Assembly (NCBI RefSeq): GCF_000241485.1
Contig: NZ_JH584243.1
Coordinates: 154,314-201,042, forward strand
Origin: Sphingomonas sp. PAMC 26605
Lineage (GTDB): Bacteria; Pseudomonadota; Alphaproteobacteria; Sphingomonadales; Sphingomonadaceae
Reading direction: 5' to 3'
Length of the DNA stretch: 46,729 bases
The notes below the pieces were generated by a model. That model saw nothing but the letters and a program-made list of their open reading frames with translations. It ran no database searches and was not told the DNA's origin. Within the stretch, counting starts at the first letter, position 1. The number at the start of each line of letters is the position of its first letter. The position numbers and the translations under genes were made by a program. Positions 1 to 9,818 of this stretch are shown piece after piece.

Positions 1-63
1 GAGTCATCCGCTTTCTCGACTCTCCGGCGTCGGCTTGCCGCTACGCCCCCGCAAGGATCCGAC

Positions 64-1383
64 ATGGACGTTGTCTCGCTCTACGCTTCGAAGCTCGCTT
101 CCGCTGCAGATGCCGCGGCTACCATCCAATCAGGTACGCGCCTCTCAATGGGGATGGCGATGGCCGAGCCCCCGGCAATCTTGGAAGCGCTCGCCGCTCG
201 CGCCGAGGCAGGCCAGATTGAAGATCCACGCGTCTACTATTTCGAGGCGACGTCGATCGCCGCGAAGACGATACTACGTTATGAGCTGAACGATCGGATC
301 CGCCCCTACAGCATGTTCATTACCCGCGCGGAGCGCGCGCTCATCAAGCGCGGTCTCGAGGAAGGTCGCAAGACCGTCAACTACGTGCCAAATAACTTCC
401 ACCAAGCACCACGTCTGCTAATTGACGAAATAGGCATCGACACTTTCGTATGCACCGTCTCGCCGATGGATGCGCATGGGTACATGAGCTTTGGCATCGG
501 CAACGACTATTCCACAAAGGTTGCCCGTTCGGCTAAAAGGCTGATCGTCGAGGTGAACGACCAGATGCCGCGTATTCACGGCAGCGGTGCCGCCTTGCAC
601 GTTTCCGAGGTCGACACGATCGTGGAAAACCACGTTGCGTTGCTAGAACTGCCGGTCCGGCGGGGCGGACCTGCCGAGGAGACGATCGGTCGCCTCATTG
701 CCGATCTCGTTCCAGACGGAGCTTGCTTGCAAATGGGGGTGGGCGCGCTTCCCAATCTGGTGTGCGCACAATTAGCCGGGCGCAGCGATCTTGGCATTCA
801 TACCGAGGCGATGTGCCCGGGGTTGATTGATCTCGCTGTCGCTGGCGTGGTGACCAACCGTAGGAAAACGCTCAACCGCGGTACTTCGGTCTTCACCTTC
901 GCCATGGGACAGCGGTCGATGTACGATTATCTCGCCGACAACCCTGCGGTCGAAAGCTGGCCAGTCGATTATGTTAATGATCCGGCCATAATCGCGCGCA
1001 ATGACGACGTGGTTTCGATCAACGGTACGATCCAAATTGACCTTACCGGTGCCTGTAATTCTGAGCATATGCTCGGCCACCAGTATAGCGCCAGCGGCGG
1101 GCAACTCGATTTTGTTCGAGGGGCATTTGCCTCCAAGGGCGGTAAGTCGATCATCGCGGCTTCCTCGACTGCTGCGGAAGGTAAAGTTTCAAAAATCGTG
1201 GCCAAGCTCGATGGCCCGGTAACGACGCCAAGGATCGACACCCACTACGTCGTAACCGAATTCGGCTCGGTGAACCTTAAAGGAATGTCATCGACTGAAC
1301 GGGCGCTGGAACTGATAGCGCTCGCACACCCGGATTTCCGGGATGGCCTGCGCGATGCCGCTAAGGCGCAGCACCTCCTCTAA
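64..1383 (+). CDS. Acetyl-CoA hydrolase/transferase family protein (4-hydroxybutyrate CoA-transferase-like)
   Basis: A 439-residue protein that by family moves CoA between a short acyl-CoA and acetate or another carboxylate in the cytosol. The C-terminal half has the family hallmark GIHTEAM, whose Glu is the residue that carries the CoA thioester in this family, preceded by a glycine-rich QMGVGALPN stretch. The length is the usual one for single-subunit acetyl-CoA hydrolase/4-hydroxybutyrate CoA-transferases. The ATG follows an AAGGA about 8 bases upstream. PoxB, an acetate-producing enzyme, starts 41 bases downstream, so the pair could interconvert pyruvate, acetate and acetyl-CoA; that link is inference. 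Substrate specificity cannot be read from the sequence. Confidence 0.85.
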   Translation: MDVVSLYASKLASAADAAATIQSGTRLSMGMAMAEPPAILEALAARAEAGQIEDPRVYYFEATSIAAKTILRYELNDRIRPYSMFITRAERALIKRGLEEGRKTVNYVPNNFHQAPRLLIDEIGIDTFVCTVSPMDAHGYMSFGIGNDYSTKVARSAKRLIVEVNDQMPRIHGSGAALHVSEVDTIVENHVALLELPVRRGGPAEETIGRLIADLVPDGACLQMGVGALPNLVCAQLAGRSDLGIHTEAMCPGLIDLAVAGVVTNRRKTLNRGTSVFTFAMGQRSMYDYLADNPAVESWPVDYVNDPAIIARNDDVVSINGTIQIDLTGACNSEHMLGHQYSASGGQLDFVRGAFASKGGKSIIAASSTAAEGKVSKIVAKLDGPVTTPRIDTHYVVTEFGSVNLKGMSSTERALELIALAHPDFRDGLRDAAKAQHLL

Positions 1384-1424
1384 GGCAACCGCGGTCACAC
1401 CGGCTCAATTGTAAGGAGGCAGTC

Positions 1425-3149
1425 TTGCCAACAGTCGCAGATCAGATGGTCGATACGCTCCGCGCCGCTGGTGTAGACCGCATCTACGGCATCGTAGGGG
1501 ACAGCCTTAACGGTCTTACCGATGCCCTGCGCCGTAAGGGCGGCATCGATTGGGTGCACGTCCGCCACGAGGAGGTGGCGGCGTTCGCTGCCGCGGGTGA
1601 GGCGCATGTCACTGGGAACCTTGCCGTCTGCGCGGGCAGTTGCGGACCAGGGAACCTGCACCTCATCAACGGGCTGTTCGACGCGCATCGTTCCCGGCTG
1701 CCGGTTGTCGCGATCGCGGCACAAATTCCTTCCGCCGAAATCGGTTCTGGCTATTTTCAGGAGACTCATCCCGAGCAGATGTTCCGCGCATGCTCGAGCT
1801 ATTGCGAGCTTGTGTCCACCCCGGACCAACTGCCGCGCGCGTTGGAGATTGCGATCCGGCGCTCGATCGCAGAGCGGTGCGTTTCTGTTCTCGTCATTCC
1901 CGGCGACGTTGCGCTTCAAGATGCGTCCGATGCGCCAGCTTCGGAGGCCTTCGGACTCAAGCCGCCGCCGCCAATCGTCGTCCCGCAAGAGGACGCACTC
2001 GACGGTTTGGCCGAGCTACTTAACACGTCGGAACGCGTGACGTTGCTGTGCGGCAGCGGGGTCGAGGGTGCCCATGATGAAGTCGTAGCGCTGGCCAAAG
2101 CCCTGAAGGCGCCGATCGTCCATGCTATGCGCGGGAAAGAGCATATCGAATGGGATAATCCCTACGACGTCGGCATGACCGGCCTGATCGGCTTTTCGTC
2201 GGGTTTTTATGCAATGGGCTCTTGTGATGCGCTGTTGATGCTCGGGACAGACTTTCCCTATCGCCAATTCTATCCCAAGAGCGCGCGCATCGCACAGATC
2301 GATTTACGGGCAGAGAGCATCGGCCGCCGGGTGTCCGTCGAACAGGGGTTGATCGGTGACGTCAAACACAGTGTCGCGGCACTGCTGCCCAAGATCGTTG
2401 CGAAGACGCAGGACCGCCATCTGCGTGCATCGCTCGACCATTACGCTGAAGCGCGCGCTGGGCTTGACAGGTTGGCGGAAGGCCGCCCTGGCGGCCGTCT
2501 TCGCCCCCAGCACGTCGTCCGCGTGCTGAACGAGCAAGCAAGTGACGATGCGGCCTTTACCGTCGATGTCGGACTTCCAACGGTCTGGGGCGCTCGCTAT
2601 CTCACGATGAACGGGAAACGGAGGCTGATGGGCTCATTTTGGCACGGCTCCATGGCGAATGCGATGCCTCACGCGATCGGCGTCCAGTCCGCCGAACCTA
2701 AGAGGCAGGTCATCTCGCTCTCGGGGGATGGCGGGTTCACCATGCTGATGGGCGATCTGTTGTCGCTCAAACAACTCAAGCTGCCGGTGAAGGTAGTGAT
2801 CTTTAACAACAGCGCGCTTGGATTCGTGGAGCTGGAACAGAAGTCCTCGGGCTTTGTCGACTTCGGCACCGGCTTTGACGCGACCAACTTCGCAATGATA
2901 GCTGAGGCAGCTGGCATTAAGGGCATTCGCATCGAAGACCCCGAGGATCTCGAGCAGGGGATCGCCGATGCTCTTGCACACGACGGTCCAGTTGTGATCG
3001 ACGCGGTAGTCGAGCGGATGGAATTGGCGATGCCCCCTAAAGTGACCGCTGAGATGGCCAAGGGGTTCACTCTCTACATGTTGAAAGCAGTCCTGAGCGG
3101 CCGCGGGAATGAGGTTCTTGAGCTTGCAAAGGCAAACCTGCTTCGATGA
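1425..3149 (+). CDS. poxB: Ubiquinone-dependent pyruvate dehydrogenase (pyruvate oxidase)
   Basis: A 574-residue TPP/FAD enzyme that decarboxylates pyruvate to acetate and CO2 and, in the PoxB family, passes electrons to the quinone pool at the inner face of the membrane. Near residue 46 the VRHEEVAAFAA motif carries the TPP-activating Glu. Near residue 435 GDGGFTMLMGDL followed by NNSALG is the TPP-pyrophosphate/Mg motif. The C-terminus ends in a short amphipathic-looking tail, as in lipid-activated PoxB. The start is a TTG directly after a strong AAGGAGG (about 1411-1417). Other TPP enzymes (acetolactate synthase, sulfoacetaldehyde acetyltransferase) are less likely because of the C-terminal tail and the close overall match to PoxB. 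Confidence 0.85.
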   Translation: MPTVADQMVDTLRAAGVDRIYGIVGDSLNGLTDALRRKGGIDWVHVRHEEVAAFAAAGEAHVTGNLAVCAGSCGPGNLHLINGLFDAHRSRLPVVAIAAQIPSAEIGSGYFQETHPEQMFRACSSYCELVSTPDQLPRALEIAIRRSIAERCVSVLVIPGDVALQDASDAPASEAFGLKPPPPIVVPQEDALDGLAELLNTSERVTLLCGSGVEGAHDEVVALAKALKAPIVHAMRGKEHIEWDNPYDVGMTGLIGFSSGFYAMGSCDALLMLGTDFPYRQFYPKSARIAQIDLRAESIGRRVSVEQGLIGDVKHSVAALLPKIVAKTQDRHLRASLDHYAEARAGLDRLAEGRPGGRLRPQHVVRVLNEQASDDAAFTVDVGLPTVWGARYLTMNGKRRLMGSFWHGSMANAMPHAIGVQSAEPKRQVISLSGDGGFTMLMGDLLSLKQLKLPVKVVIFNNSALGFVELEQKSSGFVDFGTGFDATNFAMIAEAAGIKGIRIEDPEDLEQGIADALAHDGPVVIDAVVERMELAMPPKVTAEMAKGFTLYMLKAVLSGRGNEVLELAKANLLR

Positions 3150-3714
3150 TCGATTAGAGGATTATACACGGTTGCCGGCGCTTGCCGGTCGAAAGCGAGG
3201 AACGTTTCCGATGAACCGCATCCCCGCCGTACGGTTAGCAACGGATTGGCCAGGCCCCCGCTAGCGCTGCGCTAATCCTCTTAGTCCAAATGCTACGTCT
3301 GTCTCGCAGTATGTCCGATGCGGGTTTACCGGCGGGGGTCGCGATCGGCCGCTGGGGTGCTGCACAATTCCTGTGGGCGCCGTCGTGGTCGGCGCCCCAT
3401 CCGCTACTTCCCCTACCGTGTCCCCACCGGCTGCCCGGCCTGGTTTCGTCGAACTGGCTCCAACGCTGATCCTCGCTCTTGCGATCGGATTCGCCGTGGT
3501 CATCACGGGGCAGACCGGACGAAGGAGCATCGCTCGTGCGAGGTGCTTGTCCACCTTTGACAGGCGTCACCTAGTCAAGCCGACAGGATTGTTGGCGGGC
3601 CTGACCGCATCGCCTCTGTCGGTGATGGTGAGGAAATTGGCCCGGCTTGCGTCAGATAAAATGAGCGAGAAATGGCAGCCCAGGCGGTCATCACACCACT
3701 TATCGAGACGGCAA
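3150..3714 (+). other. Gene-poor stretch after poxB
   Basis: About 565 bases with no reading frame that looks like a real protein. The open frames on both strands here are short and arginine/proline-rich, typical of chance frames in GC-rich DNA. One (from 3373) has a hydrophobic run around LILALAIGFAVVIT but no ribosome-binding site and no recognisable family. No clear terminator with a T-run was found. Confidence 0.4.
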
Positions 3715-4079
3715 TGACCAAGACCGACATCATCGATTTCAGCTCTGAAACCAGTGTCCCGCACGGTGACGAGTTGGTTGATTTCTACAGTCGCGCGAGC
3801 GCGAAACTAATCGAACAGGTGCTGCTCGGCGACGAAGCCGATGCGCGCGCCGCTATTCCTGCAGCCAAGCAACGGCGCTCACGTGCGATCGCTCGCGCCT
3901 TTGGTAGCTGCAGACATTCCAGCATTGGCCGCGAAAGCGGTGTTGCGCTTCCGAAGCGGATCTCGCAGCTTGCGCAGCGATCCACTTTGATCCGCACGGT
4001 CATCCCATTGCGCCGCGCAGTGATCGGCAACGACGACGTCGGCGCTCACATACCAAGCGTCAGAAGGAAATCGAAATGA
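3715..4079 (+). pseudogene. Possible decayed small gene upstream of the alpha/beta hydrolase
   Basis: An ATG at 3715 opens a frame whose first ~45 residues look like ordinary protein (acidic, helix-prone, with VDFYSRASAKLIEQVLLG), but the composition then turns arginine-rich. Protein-like composition reappears in the next frame around 3850-3970 (e.g. NGAHVRSLAPLVAADIPAL) and then in the third frame near 3985 (IHFDPHGHPI). This pattern suggests one or two frameshifts in a former gene of unknown family, possibly a small SnoaL/NTF2-like protein, although that guess is weak. Its last codons overlap the ATG of the hydrolase at 4076 (ATGA), so if still translated it could be coupled to it. Confidence 0.3.
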
Positions 4080-5077
4080 GTCGAGAGAAAATGGAAGTGC
4101 AGCGGCGTACCCTCATTTCCGCGCTTGGGCTGGGCGCCGCGACGGTCGCCACGGCCGCGACGGCGCGGATCGCAGGACCGCGAGCGTTCCCCGCTTTGAG
4201 CGGGTCTCTGACGAACGCGAAGACCGAATATAAAACTCAGCGCGTCGGGGAGGTAGACGTCTTCTACCGCGTTGCGGGCCCGGAGGACGCGCCGGTCATC
4301 TTGCTACTTCACGGCTTTCCGACGTCCGGCCACATGTTCCGTGATCTGATACCTGCTTTGGCTGATCGCTATCGCGTGATCGCGCCAGATCTTCCCGGCT
4401 TCGGACAAACGCAGGCGCCGCGGCGAGCGGCCTTCGACTATAGCTTCGCCAATCTCGCGAAGGTGATCGAAGGGCTCGTCGATGCGATCGGCCTTACTCG
4501 ATATGCGCTCTACATCTTCGATTATGGCGCACCGACGGGTTTGAGGCTCGCGATGGCCCGGCCCGAGCGCGTTACCGCAATCGTCACGCAAAACGGCAAT
4601 GCCTATATCGAGGGACTGAGCGAGCTCTGGGGCCCCTGGCAGGCTTACTGGCGCGACCCGACCCCCGAGCATCGGGAAGCGACGAGGGACTCGCTGTCTG
4701 ACGACGCGATCCGTTTCCAGTATGAGCATGGGGCGCAAGCGGGCCTCGTCGCACCGGACGGCTACACGCTCGATACATTCTACATGCATCGTCCGGAGGC
4801 TCAGGAAATTCAGCTCGACCTCATCCTCAGCTACCGCACGAACGTCGCACTCTATCCCGAATTCCAAGCCTACTTCCGAAAGCACAGGCCACCGGTCTTG
4901 GCGGTCTGGGGAAAGAATGATCCGTTCTTCCTCCCCCAGGGCGCAGTGGCGTACCGGCGCGACAATCCCGATGCCGAAGTCCATCTGCTCGATGCAGGAC
5001 ACTTTGCGCTGGAAACCCACCATCAGGAGATCGCTTCGATCATGCGCGACTTCCTGGGCCGCAAGATCAGCTCCTGA
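4076..5077 (+). CDS. Tat-exported alpha/beta hydrolase, haloalkane dehalogenase/epoxide hydrolase type
   Basis: A 333-residue protein. The N-terminus contains a twin-arginine-like segment (QRRTLISALGLGAATVA), so export to the periplasm is likely. The fold motifs follow in order: oxyanion HGFPTSG near residue 80, a nucleophile elbow FDYGAPTG whose nucleophile is Asp rather than Ser, an acid in WGKNDPFF, and the catalytic His in DAGHFALE near residue 305. An Asp nucleophile is characteristic of epoxide hydrolases and haloalkane dehalogenases; the substrate is unknown. GAAGGAAA lies 7-14 bases before the ATG. It is followed after 79 bases by a DUF1330 protein. Confidence 0.8.
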   Translation: MSREKMEVQRRTLISALGLGAATVATAATARIAGPRAFPALSGSLTNAKTEYKTQRVGEVDVFYRVAGPEDAPVILLLHGFPTSGHMFRDLIPALADRYRVIAPDLPGFGQTQAPRRAAFDYSFANLAKVIEGLVDAIGLTRYALYIFDYGAPTGLRLAMARPERVTAIVTQNGNAYIEGLSELWGPWQAYWRDPTPEHREATRDSLSDDAIRFQYEHGAQAGLVAPDGYTLDTFYMHRPEAQEIQLDLILSYRTNVALYPEFQAYFRKHRPPVLAVWGKNDPFFLPQGAVAYRRDNPDAEVHLLDAGHFALETHHQEIASIMRDFLGRKISS

Positions 5078-5156
5078 TTGCCCGGTCAATTCTTCGACAT
5101 CCCGCATGTCGAGATCTCAAAATTTTCTCCTCAGCAATGCTTTAAGGTGAATTCAC

Positions 5157-5504
5157 ATGACGACCTACCTCATCAACCATCTGCGCATCCCCGGCGACGT
5201 CCCAAACAGCGACGGTCTTAGCTACCTGGAACAGGTTGAAGCGACGGTCGAGCCCTTCGGCGGAAAGTGGCTCTCGCAAGGGGTGGGGGACGTGGTGGAA
5301 GGATCGTGGGAGGGATCGGTGGTGCTTATGGAATTTCCCGACCGGAAGGCCGCGACCGACTGGTACAGCTCGCCAGCCTACGAGGCGATCCGTCCGCTTC
5401 GAATCAACAACGCTATTTCGGACATAATCCTGATCGACTCCATGCCGCCCGGTTTCACGATCAAAGCGTTTGCACAGGATCTGCGAGCACTTCGCAAAGG
5501 CTAA
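5157..5504 (+). CDS. DUF1330 family protein
   Basis: A 115-residue protein of the DUF1330 family, ferredoxin-like dimeric alpha/beta-barrel proteins. The typical layout is visible: an N-terminal strand (TTYLINHLRI), a helix with YLEQVEATVEPFGGKWL, the strand VVLMEFPD, then the conserved AATDWYSSPAYEAIRPLR helix. The family's biochemical role is unknown; members often sit near oxidoreductases and hydrolases, as here. AAGGTG lies 8 bases before the ATG. A hairpin at 5526-5551 follows the stop codon. Confidence 0.85.
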   Translation: MTTYLINHLRIPGDVPNSDGLSYLEQVEATVEPFGGKWLSQGVGDVVEGSWEGSVVLMEFPDRKAATDWYSSPAYEAIRPLRINNAISDIILIDSMPPGFTIKAFAQDLRALRKG

Positions 5505-5525
5505 TTCCTGGGCGCGACCGTACCA

Positions 5526-5551
5526 GCCACGCGCTCCTTGAGGCGCGTGGC
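5526..5551 (+). terminator. Hairpin after DUF1330 gene, possible terminator
   Basis: A perfect 9-bp inverted repeat (GCCACGCGC / GCGCGTGGC) with an 8-base loop, starting 21 bases after the DUF1330 stop and 80 bases before the catalase start. There is no T-run after the 3' arm, so it would be an imperfect intrinsic terminator or an mRNA-stabilising stem. Confidence 0.45.
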
Positions 5552-5631
5552 ACGGCCGAAGTTCGCATCAACACATTTCGACTGCCGGTCGATTTCCGGA
5601 CCGGTGGCGCTCGCCTGCCGAAGGAGGCTTT

Positions 5632-7107
5632 ATGCCAGACGACCTCAAACGCTTTACTACCGCGGCAGGCACGCCCGTCGCCGACAACACCAACATCTTG
5701 ACTGCGGGTCCTCGGGGCCCCGCACTTCTGCAGGATGTTTGGCTGCTCGAAAAGCTCGCGAACTTCAATCGAGAAGTCATTCCGGAGCGACGTATGCATG
5801 CCAAGGGCTGGGGCGCTTTCGGTCACTTCGTGGTCACCCATGACATCAGCCGTCACACCAAGGCGGGTCTGTTCTCTGACATCGGAAAGCAGACCAACCT
5901 GTTTATGCGCTTCTCGACTGTCGCTGGCGAGCGTGGCGCGGCTGACGCTGAACGCGATATTCGCGGGTTCGCGATGAAGTTTTATACCGAATACGGCAAC
6001 TGGGACTTGGTTGGCAATAACACGCCGGTCTTCTTCTTCCGGGACCCACTGCGTTTTCCTGACCTCAATCATGCAATCAAGCGCGATCCACGGACGGGTC
6101 TACGTTCGGCCGACAACAATTGGGACTTCTGGTCGCTTCTGCCCGAAGCACTGCATCAGGTGACAGTGGTCATGTCGGAACGAGGAATTCCAAAAAGCTT
6201 TCGACATATGCACGGATTTGGCAGCCACACCTATTCGATGATCAACGCAGCGAACGAGCGCGTCTGGGTCAAATTCCATTTCAGAACGCAACAGGGGATT
6301 CAAAACCTGACGGATGCGGAAGCGGCCGGGATCGTCTCCGATGATCGAGAAAGCCATGGTCGTGATTTGTTCACCGCGATCGAGACCGGCGATTTTCCGA
6401 AATGGACTTTGTTCATCCAAGTGATGACCGAAAGCCAAGCGCGCGTCCACCGGCATAACCCGTTCGACCTCACCAAGGTTTGGCCGAAGGGAGACTTTCC
6501 TCTGTTGGAAGTTGGTGAGATCGTTCTGAATAGGAATCAAGAGAACTACTTCGCGGAGATCGAGCAGTCCGCGTTCTCTCCAGCGAATATTGTTCCCGGC
6601 ATTGGTTTTTCTCCCGATAAGATGCTTCAGGCGCGCCTTTTCGCTTACGCTGATGCACAGCGTTATCGCCTAGGCGTCAATTTCAATCACATTCCGGTCA
6701 ACGCCGCGAAATGTCCCGTCCATTCCTACCATCGCGACGGCGCGATGCGGACGGACGGTAACCTTGGTGCCACCAAGAGTTATCACCCCAACAGCGAAGG
6801 GCTTTGGGACAACCAGCCGAGCTTTGCTGAGCCTTCGATACCTATTGAGGGTGACGGCGCACATTGGGACCACCGCGTCGACGACGATCATTGGGAACAG
6901 CCTGGCAATCTATTTCGTATGATGACGCCGGGCCAGCGACAGTCGCTGTTCGACAACACGGCGCGCGCAATGGGCGACGCGGCGCTTCACACCAAACAAC
7001 GCCACGCGCGGAACTGCAGCCGCGCCGATCCGGCTTACGGGGATGGCGTGGCAGCGGCCCTGGGAATTGCGTCTCCAGTTGCCGAGACCACGATCGACGA
7101 GCTGTAA
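5632..7107 (+). CDS. Monofunctional haem catalase (small-subunit type)
   Basis: A 491-residue catalase that dismutates H2O2 to water and oxygen. The proximal haem ligand is Tyr339 in [11 protein letters not shown]; the distal His is in the [13 protein letters not shown] segment and the distal Asn in [16 protein letters not shown]. The length matches small-subunit clade 3-like catalases with no C-terminal flavodoxin-like domain. GGAGG (about 5622-5626) precedes the ATG. There is no signal peptide, so it is cytosolic. It sits in a run of oxidoreductase and hydrolase genes, which fits an oxidative-stress neighbourhood. No OxyR-type regulator is adjacent. Confidence 0.93.
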   Translation: MPDDLKRFTTAAGTPVADNTNILTAGPRGPALLQDVWLLEKLANFNREVIPERRMHAKGWGAFGHFVVTHDISRHTKAGLFSDIGKQTNLFMRFSTVAGERGAADAERDIRGFAMKFYTEYGNWDLVGNNTPVFFFRDPLRFPDLNHAIKRDPRTGLRSADNNWDFWSLLPEALHQVTVVMSERGIPKSFRHMHGFGSHTYSMINAANERVWVKFHFRTQQGIQNLTDAEAAGIVSDDRESHGRDLFTAIETGDFPKWTLFIQVMTESQARVHRHNPFDLTKVWPKGDFPLLEVGEIVLNRNQENYFAEIEQSAFSPANIVPGIGFSPDKMLQARLFAYADAQRYRLGVNFNHIPVNAAKCPVHSYHRDGAMRTDGNLGATKSYHPNSEGLWDNQPSFAEPSIPIEGDGAHWDHRVDDDHWEQPGNLFRMMTPGQRQSLFDNTARAMGDAALHTKQRHARNCSRADPAYGDGVAAALGIASPVAETTIDEL

Positions 7108-7288
7108 TGGCCGTTCTGAAACCTCAGGTCGCCAATCTGCGCTCATCCCGCCTCGGCGAAGTGAGGGTCGGGAAAATTCCCGCGTCTAAACAAATACGCC
7201 CACCGGCTCCTCACGCCCGAGGCGCCTTTCAAGAATCCCCTGACGGGCGATTGTTGCCGCTCGCGCAACCTCAATGTTCGGAATTATC

Positions 7289-8278
7289 ATGAAAGCAATT
7301 CTCATTCGAGCCCACGGCGCTTCCGACCAGATGCGACTGGAGGAGCTCCCGACACCGGTCCTCGGCAAGGGACAGGTCCTTGTCCGGGTCGCTGCCGCAG
7401 GCGTGAACTTCATGGATACTGGAGTTGTTAGCGGCGCTCTCCAGCTCGAACCGTTGCCATTGACTCCCGGCGTGGAAGGAATCGGACGGATCGTGGCGCT
7501 GGGCGATGGCCCCGAAGAGTTTCGGGTCGGGGATAGGGTCGCTTGGTTGTTCGCGCCGCATAGTTATGCCGAGCAGATCGCCATTGACGTCGCTCGACTG
7601 GTGCCGGTTCCTGATTTCGTCGACGATGCGAGCGCGGCGGGCCTGCTCATGCAGGGGATCACGGCTAGTCATTTCACATCTGAGAGTTACGCGATCCGGC
7701 CCGGCGATGTGGCTCTCGTCCACGCCGCAGCCGGAGGAGTTGGCTTGATGCTGGTCCAGATCATCAAGTTGCTCGGCGGGACCGTGATTGGGCGTGTGTC
7801 GACAGAGGCCAAGGCAGCCGTCGCGAAGGCAGCGGGCGCTGATCACGTGATTGTCGGCAACGACAATTTCGCCGACGAGGTTCTCCGACTGACTGACGGG
7901 GAGGGCGTGCACGTCGTCTATGACGGCGCGGGCGGCGATACGTTCCAGGGGTCGCTGCACTCGCTGCGATACCACGGTGTGCTTGTCTGCTTCGGGCCAC
8001 TGATGGGCCGCATGCCGCTGATAGATGTCTACACCCTGCCGAAGAGTATCTTGATCACCTATGCGACGGTTGGCGACCACGTCCGAACGCGCGACGCGTT
8101 GCTGGAGCGGAGCGCTAAGCTGTTCGACTGGGTGGCCGCGGGCAAGCTCAAGGTTACGATCGGACACCGATATCCACTCGCAGACGCTGCCCAGGCCCAT
8201 TCGGATCTTATGGGCCGTCGGACGACAGGCAAGCTTCTCCTGGTGCCCGAATACGATGGCGGGCCGTCGCATGCGTAA
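7289..8278 (+). CDS. Quinone oxidoreductase-like zinc-independent MDR enzyme
   Basis: A ~330-residue medium-chain reductase. The N-terminal GroES-like half has the usual VLVRVAAAGVNFMDTGV segment and PLTPGVEGIG. The Rossmann half has the nucleotide-binding HAAAGGVGLMLVQIIKLLG typical of NADPH:quinone reductases. The zinc-ligand cysteines of alcohol dehydrogenases are absent. By family it reduces quinones or enones with NADPH. The open frame extends upstream to an ATG at 7274, but MKAILIRAHG from 7289 matches the family N-terminus better. It is followed by an amidohydrolase 39 bases on. Confidence 0.85.
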   Translation: MKAILIRAHGASDQMRLEELPTPVLGKGQVLVRVAAAGVNFMDTGVVSGALQLEPLPLTPGVEGIGRIVALGDGPEEFRVGDRVAWLFAPHSYAEQIAIDVARLVPVPDFVDDASAAGLLMQGITASHFTSESYAIRPGDVALVHAAAGGVGLMLVQIIKLLGGTVIGRVSTEAKAAVAKAAGADHVIVGNDNFADEVLRLTDGEGVHVVYDGAGGDTFQGSLHSLRYHGVLVCFGPLMGRMPLIDVYTLPKSILITYATVGDHVRTRDALLERSAKLFDWVAAGKLKVTIGHRYPLADAAQAHSDLMGRRTTGKLLLVPEYDGGPSHA

Positions 8279-8317
8279 AACCCGCCCACAGTTGCACATG
8301 ACAGCAAGGAACGTTCA

Positions 8318-9691
8318 GTGACCGCTTCCATAAGAAATCGCACGCTCATACGTGGCGGCATCGTCCTCAGCATGGACCCAGTCATCGGCGACTTCGCCAG
8401 AGGAGACGTTCTTGTTGAGGGCGACAAGATCATCGCGGTCGGCGGCAAACTGGAGGTCGAGGACGCTGAATTCATCGAGGCTGACGGCATGATCGTAATG
8501 CCGGGTCTGATCGACGCGCATCGCCACGCCTGGCAGGGAACTTTGCGGCGCGTCATGCCGAATGTCGAGACGCTCGATGCATATATTGACGCGACGCACT
8601 ACTCGCTCGCGCGGTTTTACCGTCCAGAGGACATGTACCTCGGTAATCGGTTGACTGCTCTGGGGTGCTTGGATGCTGGCACGACGACCATCATCGACGC
8701 TTCTCATAATGCACGAAGTGCCGAACATTCGGACGCGTCGATCGACGCCATCGAGGACGCCGGCCTGCGAGCGTTGCATATGCCGGGCCGGCCGCTGGCG
8801 GGCGGCTGGGCCGAGCATTGGCCCGACGACCTCGAGCGACTGCAATCCGACCGTTTTGCCTCGAGTGATCAACTGGTCACCCTAGGCATGTTCTCGTCCC
8901 CTGACCCTGCAAATTGGGCAGTCGCCCGCAGGCTCGGATTGCCGATACTGACCGAGTTCTTGGGCATGATGGCCCCAATGCTGCCAGGCCTTGCGGACGC
9001 TGGCATGCTTGGGCCGGACAATATCTTCAACCATTGCACGGCGCTCCCCCCCCAGGCGTGGGCCATGCTGCGCGACGCTGGCGTGCGAGTTACGGTGGAT
9101 GCGCGATCGGACGCTCAATATGCCCTTGGTGATGGCATCTTCGCCTATCAGGCGGCCATCGATCACGGGCTCCGTCCTGCACTCGGCACCGATCTCGAGA
9201 CAGCCTATGGCGGTGACATGTTCACGGAAATGCGCACAGCGTTTTTCCTACAGCGTGCGATCGCTCAGTCGCGGCGACATGCCGGTGATCAGGCTGCGCC
9301 GACGCCGGCCACTGTTGGTGACATCCTGAAGGCTGCGACGATCAATGGCGCACATGCCGCCGGTCTCGAAAACCGCACGGGAAGTCTGTCACCTGGCAAG
9401 CAAGCGGACATCATCCTGATTCGCACGACGGATATCAACGTTTTCCCGACGAACAACGTCGTCGGTACGATCGTGCAGGCGGCAGATCGCAGTAATGTTG
9501 ACACCGTGATGGTAGCCGGAACCATCCGGAAAGCGAACGGTCGATTACTAGGTGTCGATCTCAAGAAGCTCGAGCGAGAGGTTTGTCATTCGCTGGAGTA
9601 CCTCTTCGAGGCGGCGGGGTATGAACCCGACATATTCGCCGCAAACTTCCCCGCACTTCCCGGAGAGAAACCAGAGGCATGGGCGGGTTGA
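8318..9691 (+). CDS. Amidohydrolase superfamily protein (cytosine deaminase/chlorohydrolase-like)
   Basis: A 457-residue metal-dependent hydrolase of the TrzN/AtzA/guanine deaminase-like branch. The metal-binding DAHRHAWQG near residue 68 (HxH), a later metal His in NHCTALPP, and the Asp in LGTDLETAYGG are all visible, followed by the C-terminal NGAHAAGLENRTGSL..GKQADIILI segment that closes the beta-sandwich. It is predicted to hydrolyse C-N bonds of a cyclic or guanidino compound; the exact substrate is unknown. The start is a GTG, supported by AAGGA (8306-8310) at proper spacing. Confidence 0.85.
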   Translation: MTASIRNRTLIRGGIVLSMDPVIGDFARGDVLVEGDKIIAVGGKLEVEDAEFIEADGMIVMPGLIDAHRHAWQGTLRRVMPNVETLDAYIDATHYSLARFYRPEDMYLGNRLTALGCLDAGTTTIIDASHNARSAEHSDASIDAIEDAGLRALHMPGRPLAGGWAEHWPDDLERLQSDRFASSDQLVTLGMFSSPDPANWAVARRLGLPILTEFLGMMAPMLPGLADAGMLGPDNIFNHCTALPPQAWAMLRDAGVRVTVDARSDAQYALGDGIFAYQAAIDHGLRPALGTDLETAYGGDMFTEMRTAFFLQRAIAQSRRHAGDQAAPTPATVGDILKAATINGAHAAGLENRTGSLSPGKQADIILIRTTDINVFPTNNVVGTIVQAADRSNVDTVMVAGTIRKANGRLLGVDLKKLEREVCHSLEYLFEAAGYEPDIFAANFPALPGEKPEAWAG

Positions 9692-9818
9692 GAGCAGGCG
9701 CCGTCTAGAAACGACTGCTGGCCGGGTTTGTTGGCAGCATCGATCATATTCCAGAACAATTTAAAGAAACTGGTGAGCACATAATCTCCACCGATGTTTT
9801 GAAGAAGGATTGGTCCTC

